A DNA stretch of 37,109 nt from Thiobacillus denitrificans (GCA_002343685.1 DDRS01000041.1:1-37109); one strand, 5' to 3'. Positions 7,609-15,756 are shown, numbered from the stretch's first letter. Notes: generated by a model not told the origin, from the letters alone. Numbers and translations: made by a program.

Positions 7609-8129
7609 GCACCCGTGTCCATCGCTGGGCCGTCGTACTGTTCACCGTGCTTGGCATTGCTGCGCTCGCCTGGCCGTCTGACCATACGCCCGTTGCGCGC
7701 CTCGTCTATAACCCAAGTGACAGCGTGCCACGCGGCTGGTATCGCATCGGCCCGCCTGACTCGCTGCACGTCGACAGCATCGTGCTCGCCCGGCTTCCGG
7801 CAGACGCCGCCGCGCTGGCTGCGCAGCGTGGCTACCTGCCTGAGCGCATCCCGCTGCTCAAGCGCATCGGCGCGATGTCGCCGCAGCAGGTGTGCATCGA
7901 GAAGCACATCGTTCGCATCGACGGCGTGGCGGTCGCTGGCGTCCATAGCGTCGATGGTCGTGGCCGTCCACTGTCGGCCTGGCAGCAATGCCGACCGCTT
8001 CGCGACGGCGAGCTGTTCCTGCTCAGTGCGACCAATCCGGCATCGTTTGACAGCCGATACTTCGGTCCCATTGCTGTCTCGGCCGTGATCGGAAGCGCGC
8101 AGCCCTTATGGACGTGGGGCACGCCATGA
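7605..8129 (+). CDS. traF: TraF-type S26 signal peptidase of conjugative transfer
   Basis: 174 aa. The N-terminal membrane helix (residues 8-23) is followed by the S26 serine motif NPSDSVPRGWY with S40 as nucleophile and the lysine motif IPLLKRIGAMSP with K86 as general base. Near the C-terminus, DSRYFGPI is the conserved box E region. RP4 TraF processes and cyclises the TrbC pilin in the periplasm; a TrbC homologue is encoded at 26216. Start ATG 7605 overlaps the DUF2840 stop. Confidence 0.9.
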   Translation: MSTRVHRWAVVLFTVLGIAALAWPSDHTPVARLVYNPSDSVPRGWYRIGPPDSLHVDSIVLARLPADAAALAAQRGYLPERIPLLKRIGAMSPQQVCIEKHIVRIDGVAVAGVHSVDGRGRPLSAWQQCRPLRDGELFLLSATNPASFDSRYFGPIAVSAVIGSAQPLWTWGTP

Positions 8130-8428
8130 ACGTGCAGCCCCGCTGCACATCGCTTGCACCACAGCCTGCGGTTACGGTGCTTCACCCGTGCAGACAATCG
8201 CAGCCTGACCGTCTGGGCCAGTCGCGTCAGCGATCGGAAAAGACGGAGGGCAAGATAAAAGGACGCGGCACTCCGTCGCGTCGAAAGCCTTGCCTGCACG
8301 TGGGTTGGCGCGGCACGCGCCTTGGGTGGCAATGTGCCGTGTGCGGCACGAAGTCGGCGCCGGCACTGATTGAATGGCGTGCTTTGTCCGCTGGGCTTGG
8401 CAGTGCTGCGCTGGTGTTCATGCCATGA
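8126..8428 (+). CDS. Small CxxC protein between traF and the relaxase
   Basis: 100 aa with no recognised family. The start forms ATGA with the traF stop, and the stop forms ATGA with the relaxase start, which strongly supports translation. The N-terminal half is basic and rich in Gln and Arg. The C-terminal half contains WQCAVCGTKSAP (C70, C73), which may bind one metal with C56 or H58. The final residues are hydrophobic. A role as an accessory factor of the relaxase is only inferred from position. Longer frames on the opposite strand have no family features. Confidence 0.55.
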   Translation: MNVQPRCTSLAPQPAVTVLHPCRQSQPDRLGQSRQRSEKTEGKIKGRGTPSRRKPCLHVGWRGTRLGWQCAVCGTKSAPALIEWRALSAGLGSAALVFMP

Positions 8429-10374
8429 GCAAGCAGGACGATGACCGTTTTCGCGTCCGCCCCAGCGCACCCAAGAACCGCCAGCAGAAGTTCGTGTCGC
8501 AGGTTTTGAAGGAGGTCAGCAAGGCTGGCGGCAGGTCGGTGCGCAGGTCGGGCGCCCGGCCCGGCGCACGCCTTGGTCGCGGGCACGTAGCCGCCAGCTT
8601 CACCGGCCGCTCCGCGCAGCCTGGCTCACGGCGCGTCACCATCAAGACCCGGCTGGTGAACCTCAAACAGTCCGGGGTACGCTCGACTACCACGCATCTG
8701 CGCTACATCGAGCGAGAGGGCGTGGGCCGCGATGGCGAACCGGGCCAAGCCTATGGATCAATAACGGACAACGCCGATCTGGTCGCCTTCGAGGAACGCG
8801 GACGGGAGGATCGGCACCAGTTCCGCTTCTTTGTCTCGCCCGAGGACGCCGAGCAGCTCGACGACCTGCGCCGCTACAGCCGTACCCTGATGGACCGCAT
8901 GGAAGCCGACCTTGGTACACGGTTGGACTGGGTGGCTGTCGATCACTGGAACACCGACAACCCGCACACCCACATCGTGCTGCGCGGCAAGGACGATAGG
9001 GGCAAGGATTTGATCATTTCCCGCGACTATATCGCGCAAGGAATGCGTGAGCGGGCCTCGGAACTGGCGACCGAATGGCTGGGGCCGCGCACCAAGCTGG
9101 AGATACAACAGAGCCTGCGGCGGGAGGTCGATCAGGAACGCTGGACCAGTTTGGATCGCACGCTGCAACGTGAAGCGCAAGGCGGGCTTATTCACACGAA
9201 TCAACCTGCCAGCGATCCATCGCACAGGCAGCAGCGCGTGCTGCTGATCGGACGACTGCAACGCTTGCAGCACATGGGGCTGGCGCACGAGTCATCGCCC
9301 GGCGTGTGGGCCGTCCAGGCCGATGCAGAACAGGTTCTGCGGACGATGGGTGAACGTGGCGACATCGTGCGCACGATGCAACGGGCCATGAGCGGTATGC
9401 CGCGCGACCTGGCGGTGTTCGATGCTGGCGAGAACGCGCGACCGGTGGTCGGTCGGGTAGCCGCCAAAGGCATGGCCGACGAGTTGTACGACCGGGGCTA
9501 TCTCGTGGTCGATGGCACCGACGGCAAGGCGCACTACATCGCCTTGAGTGCCAATGTGGAGCTGGAGCGATACCCGGTGGGGTCCGTGGTGGAGGCACGC
9601 GGGTCGGCCGAGATTCGCGCGGCCGACAAAATCATCGCCGCGCTCGCGGTCGATGGCCTGTACCGCACCGACCATCACTTGACGACGGCCACGGCCCAGG
9701 CGACGCCTATGCGCGACCCCAAGGAGGTGGTTGATGCCCATGTGCGCCGACTGGAAGCGCTGCGCCGGGCGGGCATTGTCAAGCGCGTGGCCGAAGGGAT
9801 CTGGCAGGTGCCGAAGGACCTGCCCGAGCGAGGTCGGCAATACGATGCACAACGGCTGGGTGGCGTGTCGGTGGAATTGCGTTCGCACCTGCCCATTGAG
9901 CGGCAAGTTCGCGCGATCGGCGCGACCTGGTTGGACCAGCAGTTGATCGGCGGTGCCAGCGGTATCGCCAACAACGGTTTCGGCGGTGACGTGCGCGAAG
10001 CACTGCGGCAGCGGTCGGATTTCCTGGTTGAACAAGGGTTGGCCGAGCGACACGGACAGCACGTGATCCTGGCGCGCAATCTGCTGGGGACGTTGCGTGG
10101 ACGCGAGATAGATAGCGCAGCCCAAACCATCTCAGCGGAAACCGGCCTAGAGCACCGCCCCCTGATAGATGGTGAACGTGCGACTGGGATCTACCGCCGC
10201 AATGTGCAACTCGCCAGCGGACGCTTCGCAATGCTGGATGACGGCAAGGAGTTCAGTTTAGTGCCCTGGAAGCCTGTGATCGAGCAGCGGCTTGGACAAA
10301 TGTTAGCCGCGACGCCGCGCGGCACTGGCGTGGCATGGGAGATTGGACGGCAACGTGGTCCTTCGATCGCGTAA
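8425..10374 (+). CDS. rlxS: VirD2-type relaxase with DUF3363
   Basis: 649 aa. Y94 in HLRYIEREGV is the likely nicking tyrosine, and DHWNTDNPHTHIVLRGKD holds the HUH motif (H181, H183; D173 and H174 upstream). The C-terminal two thirds is the DUF3363 region typical of ICE relaxases. It would nick oriT, bind the 5' end covalently and lead the strand to the TraG coupling protein. ATG 8425 overlaps the previous stop; an in-frame start at 8374 is less likely. The origin of transfer was not identified. This is the last backbone gene before the cargo; traG resumes the backbone at 22736. Confidence 0.9.
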   Translation: MSKQDDDRFRVRPSAPKNRQQKFVSQVLKEVSKAGGRSVRRSGARPGARLGRGHVAASFTGRSAQPGSRRVTIKTRLVNLKQSGVRSTTTHLRYIEREGVGRDGEPGQAYGSITDNADLVAFEERGREDRHQFRFFVSPEDAEQLDDLRRYSRTLMDRMEADLGTRLDWVAVDHWNTDNPHTHIVLRGKDDRGKDLIISRDYIAQGMRERASELATEWLGPRTKLEIQQSLRREVDQERWTSLDRTLQREAQGGLIHTNQPASDPSHRQQRVLLIGRLQRLQHMGLAHESSPGVWAVQADAEQVLRTMGERGDIVRTMQRAMSGMPRDLAVFDAGENARPVVGRVAAKGMADELYDRGYLVVDGTDGKAHYIALSANVELERYPVGSVVEARGSAEIRAADKIIAALAVDGLYRTDHHLTTATAQATPMRDPKEVVDAHVRRLEALRRAGIVKRVAEGIWQVPKDLPERGRQYDAQRLGGVSVELRSHLPIERQVRAIGATWLDQQLIGGASGIANNGFGGDVREALRQRSDFLVEQGLAERHGQHVILARNLLGTLRGREIDSAAQTISAETGLEHRPLIDGERATGIYRRNVQLASGRFAMLDDGKEFSLVPWKPVIEQRLGQMLAATPRGTGVAWEIGRQRGPSIA

Positions 10375-10417
10375 CGAAAAATAGCGAACCAGTATAACTG
10401 GCCACCAACCCCCATAC

Positions 10418-10452
10418 TGAAGGATTACTTCATAAGATGAACCGGCGCTTCA
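10418..10452 (+). promoter_or_regulatory. Tandem inverted repeats, candidate enhancer sites for the COS hydrolase promoter
   Basis: TGAAGGATTACTTCA (10418-10432) and TGAACCGGCGCTTCA (10438-10452) are inverted repeats of form TGAAG-N5-CTTCA with centres exactly 20 bp apart. The proximal centre is 61 bp from the -24 GG. The same arrangement occurs upstream of ompW. They are proposed binding sites of one or both sigma-54 activators. A further palindrome CCAGTATAACTGG lies at 10389-10401. The region 10375-10574 contains no gene. Confidence 0.65.
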
Positions 10453-10504
10453 CAATTTCGCCATGGAACACAACTAAGTATTTGATTTTACTATAACTGC
10501 TATC

Positions 10505-10520
10505 TGGCACCTTGTTTGCT
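10505..10520 (+). promoter_or_regulatory. Sigma-54 promoter of the COS hydrolase gene
   Basis: TGGCACCTTGTTTGCT matches the -24/-12 consensus TGGCAC-N5-TTGCW, with GG (10506-10507) and GC (10518-10519) separated by 10 bases. Transcription should start near 10531, leaving a leader of about 45 nt. Confidence 0.8.
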
Positions 10521-10574
10521 CAATACAAATTGGCCAGCGATTCGCTGCCACTTACGCAATCTATGGAGAAACCA

Positions 10575-11234
10575 ATGGCAAACTCAAATACCGATCAGTT
10601 CCTGGAAAACAATAAGCAATATGCAAGCGGCCAAACGATGCATAAAGCAGTCTATCCCGGGAAGCAACCGATCCAGCCATCCCGGCATGTTGCAGTTGTT
10701 GCTTGCATGGACGCCCGGCTCGATGTCGAGGATCTTCTCGGCCTGCAGACTGGTGAAGCACACATCATTCGCAATGCCGGCGGCGTGGTGACAGAAGACG
10801 CTATTCGTTGTCTGATCATTTCCCATCATCTATTGAACACCAACGAGATCATCCTCATTCATCACACGCGTTGCGGAATGCTCGCTTTCACTGACGACTT
10901 GCTCAAGGCGGGGCTGGAAGGTGACCCTGCGGCTGAAAAAGTGCTGGGGCAGGCAACTGGCCGTCCGTTCACAACGACAGGAAAAGCGTCGTCATCTCCC
11001 GTGGCCTTTCATCCGTTCCGCGGGCAGATCGAGCCGCTGGATTCGCCGCGCAATGAAAAAAGCACGGAGAGACTGCAATGGGACGTGCGCCGTGGCATGT
11101 CGACGATTCTGAACCATCCATGGATTCCCACGAGCGGACCCGACGCGAGCACCGTGCGTGGCTTTATCTATGATGTTGACACCGGGAAACTCGAAGAAGT
11201 GACTTACCCGGGGCCGATGGGTTCGTTTGGCTAA
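10575..11234 (+). CDS. Carbonyl sulfide hydrolase-like beta-carbonic anhydrase family enzyme
   Basis: 219 aa. Zinc ligands are C44, H97 and C100 (VVACMDARLD and HHTRCGML), with the D46/R48 dyad. The long stretch from QPIQPSRHVAVVACMDARLD through IIRNAGGV to ILNHPWIP and YPGPMG closely follows the Thiobacillus thioparus COS hydrolase as I remember it, rather than ordinary beta-carbonic anhydrases. The reaction would be COS plus water to CO2 plus H2S, in the cytoplasm. TTG 10512 and ATG 10563 are in frame, but GGAG at 10565-10568 selects ATG 10575. It has its own sigma-54 promoter and is followed by a hairpin, so it is probably monocistronic. A carbonic anhydrase side activity is possible. Confidence 0.85.
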   Translation: MANSNTDQFLENNKQYASGQTMHKAVYPGKQPIQPSRHVAVVACMDARLDVEDLLGLQTGEAHIIRNAGGVVTEDAIRCLIISHHLLNTNEIILIHHTRCGMLAFTDDLLKAGLEGDPAAEKVLGQATGRPFTTTGKASSSPVAFHPFRGQIEPLDSPRNEKSTERLQWDVRRGMSTILNHPWIPTSGPDASTVRGFIYDVDTGKLEEVTYPGPMGSFG

Positions 11235-11301
11235 TTGCAGCAAGAAGCTCCTTCCTGAAGCCAACTTGTTATAGCTCCTGGAATGGGAGCCAGTAGCCCC
11301 T

Positions 11302-11330
11302 AAAAAAAGGCGGGCCCGAGTGGGCCCGCC
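11302..11330 (-). terminator. Strong hairpin behind the COS hydrolase, T tract on the minus strand
   Basis: GGCGGGCCC (11309-11317) and GGGCCCGCC (11322-11330) form a 9-bp perfect stem with a GAGT loop. Seven A residues precede it on the plus strand, so the full rho-independent form (stem then U run) faces leftward. It may also stop the rightward COS hydrolase transcript. Confidence 0.65.
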
Positions 11331-11862
11331 GAAGAATAACGGGCATGAGGAGTTGATACAGGAGGATGCCCGTCAAGGCAACTTAAAGCACAAATCGAAC
11401 CAACCAAACTAATCAAGCAATATCAATTACTTAATAAACTTGAATCAGGATTCAAGTGAATTCTGATTTCTCTACGCAAAGGAGAAAAAAAACATAACTA
11501 TTTGAAAAATACTGGCAATTTTTATAAAAAGAGCAGCTTCACAGTTCAGAAGCAACACTTCCTTTCCCATCAACAATGGTTGACGGCCGCCTCAGCACTA
11601 GAATAGTCAGCTTTCAGCAGCTCACCCTTCCTAATTCAAAGAACCAAGCAAGCTCGGGGCACGCCGGAGGCCTTCCAAAAGAAGAATGATGCGGGCAAGC
11701 ACGCACAGTCACTTCCTACAAGGAAGTATTTGTTCGCTCCATTCCATGGCCCCATGCCGCGGGGTTTTCCAGCCTCGGTGGTCACCTGTTCGGGAAGCGC
11801 ATAGTCCCATACCAACCCTTTGAGAATGCTGTATCTACATGTTTTCATTTGAAAAACACGGA
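11331..11862. other. Long AT-rich non-coding region upstream of the CS2 hydrolase
   Basis: No convincing gene. It holds a 20-bp palindrome (11438-11457), a ribosome-site-like AAGGAG near 11480 without a usable start codon, half-conserved TGAAG-N5-CTTCA-like elements at 11527-11541 and 11548-11562, and an inverted repeat ACTTCC-N5-GGAAGT at 11711-11727. Base composition between 11380 and 11540 is far more AT-rich than the backbone, which suits DNA bending and enhancer contacts for the sigma-54 promoter at 11863. Confidence 0.5.
11438..11457. promoter_or_regulatory. 20-bp palindrome, candidate regulator site
   Basis: ACTTGAATC (11438-11446) and GATTCAAGT (11449-11457) are exact complements around AG. 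It resembles in style the enhancer palindromes bound by XylR-class activators, but it lies about 400 bp from the promoter and differs from the TGAAG-N5-CTTCA sites. Confidence 0.35.
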
Positions 11863-11878
11863 TGGCACATAGGTTGCT
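11863..11878 (+). promoter_or_regulatory. Sigma-54 promoter of the CS2 hydrolase gene
   Basis: TGGCACATAGGTTGCT is a match to TGGCAC-N5-TTGCW with GG at 11864-11865 and GC at 11876-11877, ten bases apart. Transcription would start near 11889, giving a leader of about 93 nt. Confidence 0.8.
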
Positions 11879-11981
11879 TAGCACCGTACGCGGAATCCGC
11901 CACTGGAGATCATCCAATCGGAACTTTCGTAGCCGAGTGTCGGATAACCGCTTTAACTCAATTTTTAAATGGAGACGCAAG

Positions 11982-12638
11982 ATGACAACACTGAAGGACA
12001 AACTGAACGCGCGGACTGCTTCCTACGACCATTGGGCCCTGCGGCGCCGCTACGGCCCGGAAGGTCACAACGACAGCAGCCTCTGGGTGTTGGCCTGCAT
12101 GGACGAGCGCCTGCCGGTCGACGAGGCCTTGGGGATTCGAGTGGACAGCCCTGCTGGCGGCGGCGATGCCCACTGCTTCCGCAATGCTGGCGGCATCGTC
12201 ACCGATGATGCGATCCGTTCAGCCATGCTGACCTGCAATTTCTTCGGCACCAAGGAAATCGTCATTGTTCAGCACACCCAATGCGGCATGCTGTCCGCCA
12301 ATGCCAACGACCTGGAACGGATGCTGAAGGAAAAGGGTGTGGACATCGACAACTTGACGCTGGACCCGACCCTGCCCGAGCTGAAGCTGGACAAGGGCGG
12401 GTTCGCCAAGTGGATCGGCATGATGGACGATGTGGATGTGACCTGCATGCGCACCATCGAGACGATTCGCAACCACCCCCTGATTCCCAAGGATGTCGTG
12501 GTCAGTGGCTGGGTGTGGGAGGTGGAGACCCGCCGCTTGCGCGCGCCCACGTTGGATGCCAAGGTGCGAGGTCGCGTGCCTGACGTCCGTTGCACGGACT
12601 TCGGAGTGAATCAGAAACAACCCCCGCGGTGGAGCTGA
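11982..12638 (+). CDS. Carbon disulfide hydrolase-like beta-carbonic anhydrase family enzyme
   Basis: 218 aa. Zinc ligands are C39, H98 and C101 (WVLACMDERLPVDEALGI and QHTQCGML), dyad D41/R43. The stretches RNAGGIVTDDAIRSAMLTCN, FFGTKEIVIVQHT and IRNHPLIPKDVVVSGWVWEV follow the CS2 hydrolases known from Acidianus and Acidithiobacillus thiooxidans rather than typical carbonic anhydrases. The reaction would be CS2 plus water to COS plus H2S, then CO2 plus H2S, in the cytoplasm. It differs from the archaeal enzyme as I recall it by a Gly-rich insertion at about residues 56-61 and by a longer C-terminal tail. ATG 11982 has GGAG seven bases upstream. The fmdB-like gene lies 101 bp downstream, perhaps cotranscribed. 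Confidence 0.85.
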   Translation: MTTLKDKLNARTASYDHWALRRRYGPEGHNDSSLWVLACMDERLPVDEALGIRVDSPAGGGDAHCFRNAGGIVTDDAIRSAMLTCNFFGTKEIVIVQHTQCGMLSANANDLERMLKEKGVDIDNLTLDPTLPELKLDKGGFAKWIGMMDDVDVTCMRTIETIRNHPLIPKDVVVSGWVWEVETRRLRAPTLDAKVRGRVPDVRCTDFGVNQKQPPRWS

Positions 12639-12644
12639 TCGGCC

Positions 12645-12706
12645 CTTAGGGCGTACACGCAAGCCCTAAGAAGAAGTAGGACGCATCGCTCAAAGGCGGT
12701 GCGTCC
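12645..12706 (+). terminator. Two hairpins between the CS2 hydrolase and fmdB
   Basis: CTTAGGGC (12645-12652) pairs with GCCCTAAG (12663-12670); GGACGCA (12679-12685) pairs with TGCGTCC (12700-12706) with additional inner pairing. Neither has a clear T tract. They may attenuate or protect the CS2 hydrolase message rather than stop it. Confidence 0.4.
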
Positions 12707-12739
12707 ACCCTTATGTGTACCAATTAACCGGGAGTTCAT

Positions 12740-13012
12740 ATGCCGACATATGATTATCGCTGTTTGCGGTGCGAGACACCGTTTGAAGCCAGCCACGCGA
12801 TAAGTGAGCCCGCGCCGGATTGTCCCAACTGCGGTGGCCGGGTTGAGAAGACCATTCTCACAGCGCCGGCCATGCATGGCCAAATGGCGCAGGGTCGTGA
12901 GCTCGCTATGCGCTCGCTGCTGACCTCTAGAACGAAGGCCGGCCCAAATGGCCATGGGCCGGGCTGTAGTTGTTGCGCACCCCGTACGACGAGCACGACC
13001 AAGACCGATTGA
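12740..13012 (+). CDS. FmdB-family zinc-ribbon protein
   Basis: 90 aa. MPTYDYRCLRCETPFE followed by CPNCGG gives the four-cysteine FmdB zinc ribbon (C8, C11, C28, C31). The C-terminal tail contains an extra CSCC cluster, which is unusual. FmdB proteins lie next to acetamidase/formamidase and other small-molecule hydrolase genes and are called putative regulators; the molecular role is not established. Start ATG 12740 has GGGAG five bases upstream. Its position behind the CS2 hydrolase suggests a link to that enzyme, perhaps metal supply or regulation; this is inference. Confidence 0.85.
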   Translation: MPTYDYRCLRCETPFEASHAISEPAPDCPNCGGRVEKTILTAPAMHGQMAQGRELAMRSLLTSRTKAGPNGHGPGCSCCAPRTTSTTKTD

Positions 13013-13132
13013 AACGATTAAGGGGCGGTATTTGCCGCGCATCTACCCCCTACCTTGCTAGGATGAAGATGTGATTTTGGGTTCCTCGGCATTGTTCTCA
13101 CAACGCCGTGTCGTCTCTCTGAAGGATTATCC

Positions 13133-14716
13133 ATGTCTCACGTATTGCTTTCCGAGCTTAGCCCACTCTCGTTTCTGCAAATGTTCGTCACGCAGAGCGT
13201 CAAGCTCGCGGGACAACTGCCGCAAGAGGACGCGGCATGTCACAACCATATCCAGGTTCTGGGGCTGACCGCCAGCAGCTGTCTGGAGGCCCATGCCCGC
13301 CAACAGCTCGACCTGTCTGGTGAAATCAGCCGCGATCAATACACGGCCCTGGTCGTCAGCATCAAGAACCAGATTGGCGGAGGATTTGCACCAGCTGCGG
13401 ACGAGGCGGGAGCCATCCGGGTAATGAACAACCGCTGCCCCTTCGGCGACCGGGTCAAAGAGGCCCCAGAGCTCTGCCGCATGACGTCGTCCGTCTTCGG
13501 CGGCATTGCCGCCCGTAATTTTGGCTACGCCAAGGTGGAGTTGCGTCGACGCATTGCCAACAATGATGGTTGCTGCGAGGTGATGATCCATATCGACCGG
13601 GATGCAGCCCGCGACAAGTACGGTGACGAATACGTCAGCGAGGATGGCGCCATCGTGTCTCGCATGGCCTTGGAAGACGTGACTGTACGCGTAGCGGAGA
13701 AAATGGCGCGGATCTGGCGTCCTGCGACTGGAGACGAGCCGAGTGGCTGTCGTGGCGGACCTGAGATCGTAGCCGATTCGCTGGCCATGCGCGAGGCGTT
13801 GGAAGCCGTTGAACTCGTGGCCCCAACGATGGCCAATGTTTTGATCAACGGTGAAACCGGCGTAGGCAAGGAAATAGTCGCCCGCGCCATCCACGCACTC
13901 AGCAACCGAAGCGACGGGAAGTTCGTCGCCGTCAACTGCGGAGCGATCCCGGACAACCTGATCGAGAGCGCCTTATTCGGCCACGAGAAAGGGGCTTTCA
14001 CTGGGGCGCATGAAATGCGCCAGGGCGTGTTCGAGCGGGCAGCGGGCGGTACGCTGTTTTTCGACGAGATCGATAGCCTCCCACTCTTGTCGCAAGCCAA
14101 TCTGCTGCGCGTGCTGCAGGAAGGCGAATTCGAGCGAGTGGGCGGCAAACAAGTATTGCACGCGGACGTGCGCATCATCGCCGCCTCCAATACGCCAATG
14201 GACAAACTTCTAGCTGGGGATGGCTTCCGCCAGGACCTCTACTACCGGCTGAACGTCGTGCCCATCCATATTCCTTCCCTGCGGGATCGGCGGGAAGACA
14301 TCACCGCGCTGATCAACCACCTGCTGCCGCGTCTGGCTGCGCGTTATCAGCGGCCCCGGAAAGTATTGGGCAGCCGAGCTTGGGGACAGGCCATGGCCTA
14401 CGAGTGGCCTGGCAACGTGCGCGAACTGGAAAATGTGTTGGAGCGCGCGTTCCTGTTCGCCCGAGGGCAAGTCATCGATGAACTCGGCGTGCAGCTCCCG
14501 GATGAGACCGGTCTGTCGCAAGCGGATGGTTTGCGCAGGCGCAGGCAGGGTGCGGTTCGGGATATCGAGACCAAGACTCTACGCGATGCGCTACAGCGTC
14601 AAGCCGGTAATGTAAGCGCTGTAGCCCGTGAGATTGGCATCACGCCTCGGGCGGTTCATCAGAAATTGCGCAACTACCATATCGACGCCGCGGCTTATCG
14701 CAAATCAGCCAAATAA
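13133..14716 (+). CDS. Sigma-54 activator with cysteine-bearing MetOD1-like sensor domain (1)
   Basis: 527 aa. The N-terminal sensor (1-190) contains NNRCPFGDRVKEAPELC and MTSSVFGGIAARNFGYAKVE with C102, C115 and C147-C148, the pattern of MetOD1-type domains. The AAA+ domain has Walker A GETGVGKE (240-247), an intact GAFTGA loop (287-292) and Walker B TLFFDE. A Fis-type HTH closes the protein (NVSAVAREIGITPRAVHQKL). It should activate sigma-54 RNA polymerase, consistent with the three sigma-54 promoters nearby. The ligand is not known; CS2, COS or sulfide is inferred from context. Start ATG 13133 follows GAAGGA. No sigma-54 site precedes it; it may be read through from the CS2 hydrolase unit. 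Confidence 0.9.
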   Translation: MSHVLLSELSPLSFLQMFVTQSVKLAGQLPQEDAACHNHIQVLGLTASSCLEAHARQQLDLSGEISRDQYTALVVSIKNQIGGGFAPAADEAGAIRVMNNRCPFGDRVKEAPELCRMTSSVFGGIAARNFGYAKVELRRRIANNDGCCEVMIHIDRDAARDKYGDEYVSEDGAIVSRMALEDVTVRVAEKMARIWRPATGDEPSGCRGGPEIVADSLAMREALEAVELVAPTMANVLINGETGVGKEIVARAIHALSNRSDGKFVAVNCGAIPDNLIESALFGHEKGAFTGAHEMRQGVFERAAGGTLFFDEIDSLPLLSQANLLRVLQEGEFERVGGKQVLHADVRIIAASNTPMDKLLAGDGFRQDLYYRLNVVPIHIPSLRDRREDITALINHLLPRLAARYQRPRKVLGSRAWGQAMAYEWPGNVRELENVLERAFLFARGQVIDELGVQLPDETGLSQADGLRRRRQGAVRDIETKTLRDALQRQAGNVSAVAREIGITPRAVHQKLRNYHIDAAAYRKSAK

Positions 14717-14718
14717 GC

Positions 14719-14741
14719 CGGCCAGGAGCATGAACTGGCCG
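14719..14741. terminator. Hairpin between the convergent activator and lysR genes
   Basis: CGGCCAG (14719-14725) and CTGGCCG (14735-14741) form a 7-bp stem just behind the activator stop. A second weaker pair CACCA/TGGTG lies near 14763-14782. No T run follows, so it is a candidate only. Confidence 0.4.
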
Positions 14742-14853
14742 CCCCAAAGATGAAACCGCAACACCATCAAATCTGTGGTGCTCCAAGAAATCTAGGCGCG
14801 TGTCGGCAGAACGTCTAGGCAGCATCTCGCGGGAATGCGTGCTGGATTTGTAG

Positions 14854-15756
14854 TTAGTTCCGCATTGCGCTTCCTAGTTGCAACAAGCCAATGCGATCGA
14901 TGAAACGACGCAGAGGAGCGGAGGGTTCCGCGTCAAGTCTCAGCAGACGAGTTTCCACCGCCAGCCTATTCCCTGAAAGGGGGCGTGTCACAACATCCAG
15001 GTGACGGCAAGTATTCGTATGAGACTCGTTTGCCAAGCCTATTCCAAAGCCAGCTGCCACAAACACCATCATCAAATCGAAGGTTGCCACTTGCTCCGCG
15101 ATGACGGGGGGTGTTCGCACTGTGCGCAGATAGTGCTGGATCTGCCGATGACTCCCCTCACAGCTCTGTGGGTGACACTGTATCAATGGATAACGAAGCA
15201 CTTCCTCGATCGGGATATCCGTGTGCGCGAGCAATGGGTGGCGCGCAGGTACCGCAACTACGAGTGAATCGCTCCAAGCGACCTGAGAGACAATCCCATC
15301 GGGCTCGTCGAGAGTCTGGGTGAACCCAACGTCATACAAGCCGTAACGCAACCCCACCAACTGTTGGGCCAGGGACACCTCAAACAACCGAATTTCTACA
15401 TCGGGTTCTTCTTCACGGCACTGTGCCAACAGAACGGAAAGTCGTACCGGGTCAATGTCATCTGACAACGCGATGCGCAACTTACCTCGATAGCCTTTGG
15501 CTGCAGCTTTGGCGCTCGCTATAGCCTGTTGCAAGGTAAATAGAACATGCCTTGCTTCGTCGAGAAATATCTGCCCGGCCCAAGTTAGTCGTGTAGTACG
15601 TGTCGTACGCTCGAATAACTGTACACCCAGGCGATGCTCCAGATGCTTGATTGCGCGTGAGAGTGGAGATTGCTCGATATGTAGGCGTTGCGCAGCACGT
15701 GCAAAATGCAGCTCTTCCGCGACAGCTATAAAGTACCGAAGATGGCGAATTTCCAT
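14854..15756 (-). CDS. LysR-family transcriptional regulator
   Basis: 300 aa. The N-terminal winged HTH starts MEIRHLRYFIAVAEELHFAR and continues AAQRLHIEQSPLSRAIKHLE (to residue 60). A type 2 periplasmic-binding-like effector domain follows (residues 90-295). ATG 15756 gives the family N-terminus; a longer frame to 15792 exists. It is the last gene of a leftward series ompW, sqr, ompW remnant, zip, lysR, with 84 bp to zip, and may be cotranscribed. The target and coinducer are unknown. LysR genes are usually divergent from their target, so the same-strand position here is slightly unusual. Confidence 0.9.
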   Translation of the reverse strand: MEIRHLRYFIAVAEELHFARAAQRLHIEQSPLSRAIKHLEHRLGVQLFERTTRTTRLTWAGQIFLDEARHVLFTLQQAIASAKAAAKGYRGKLRIALSDDIDPVRLSVLLAQCREEEPDVEIRLFEVSLAQQLVGLRYGLYDVGFTQTLDEPDGIVSQVAWSDSLVVAVPARHPLLAHTDIPIEEVLRYPLIQCHPQSCEGSHRQIQHYLRTVRTPPVIAEQVATFDLMMVFVAAGFGIGLANESHTNTCRHLDVVTRPLSGNRLAVETRLLRLDAEPSAPLRRFIDRIGLLQLGSAMRN

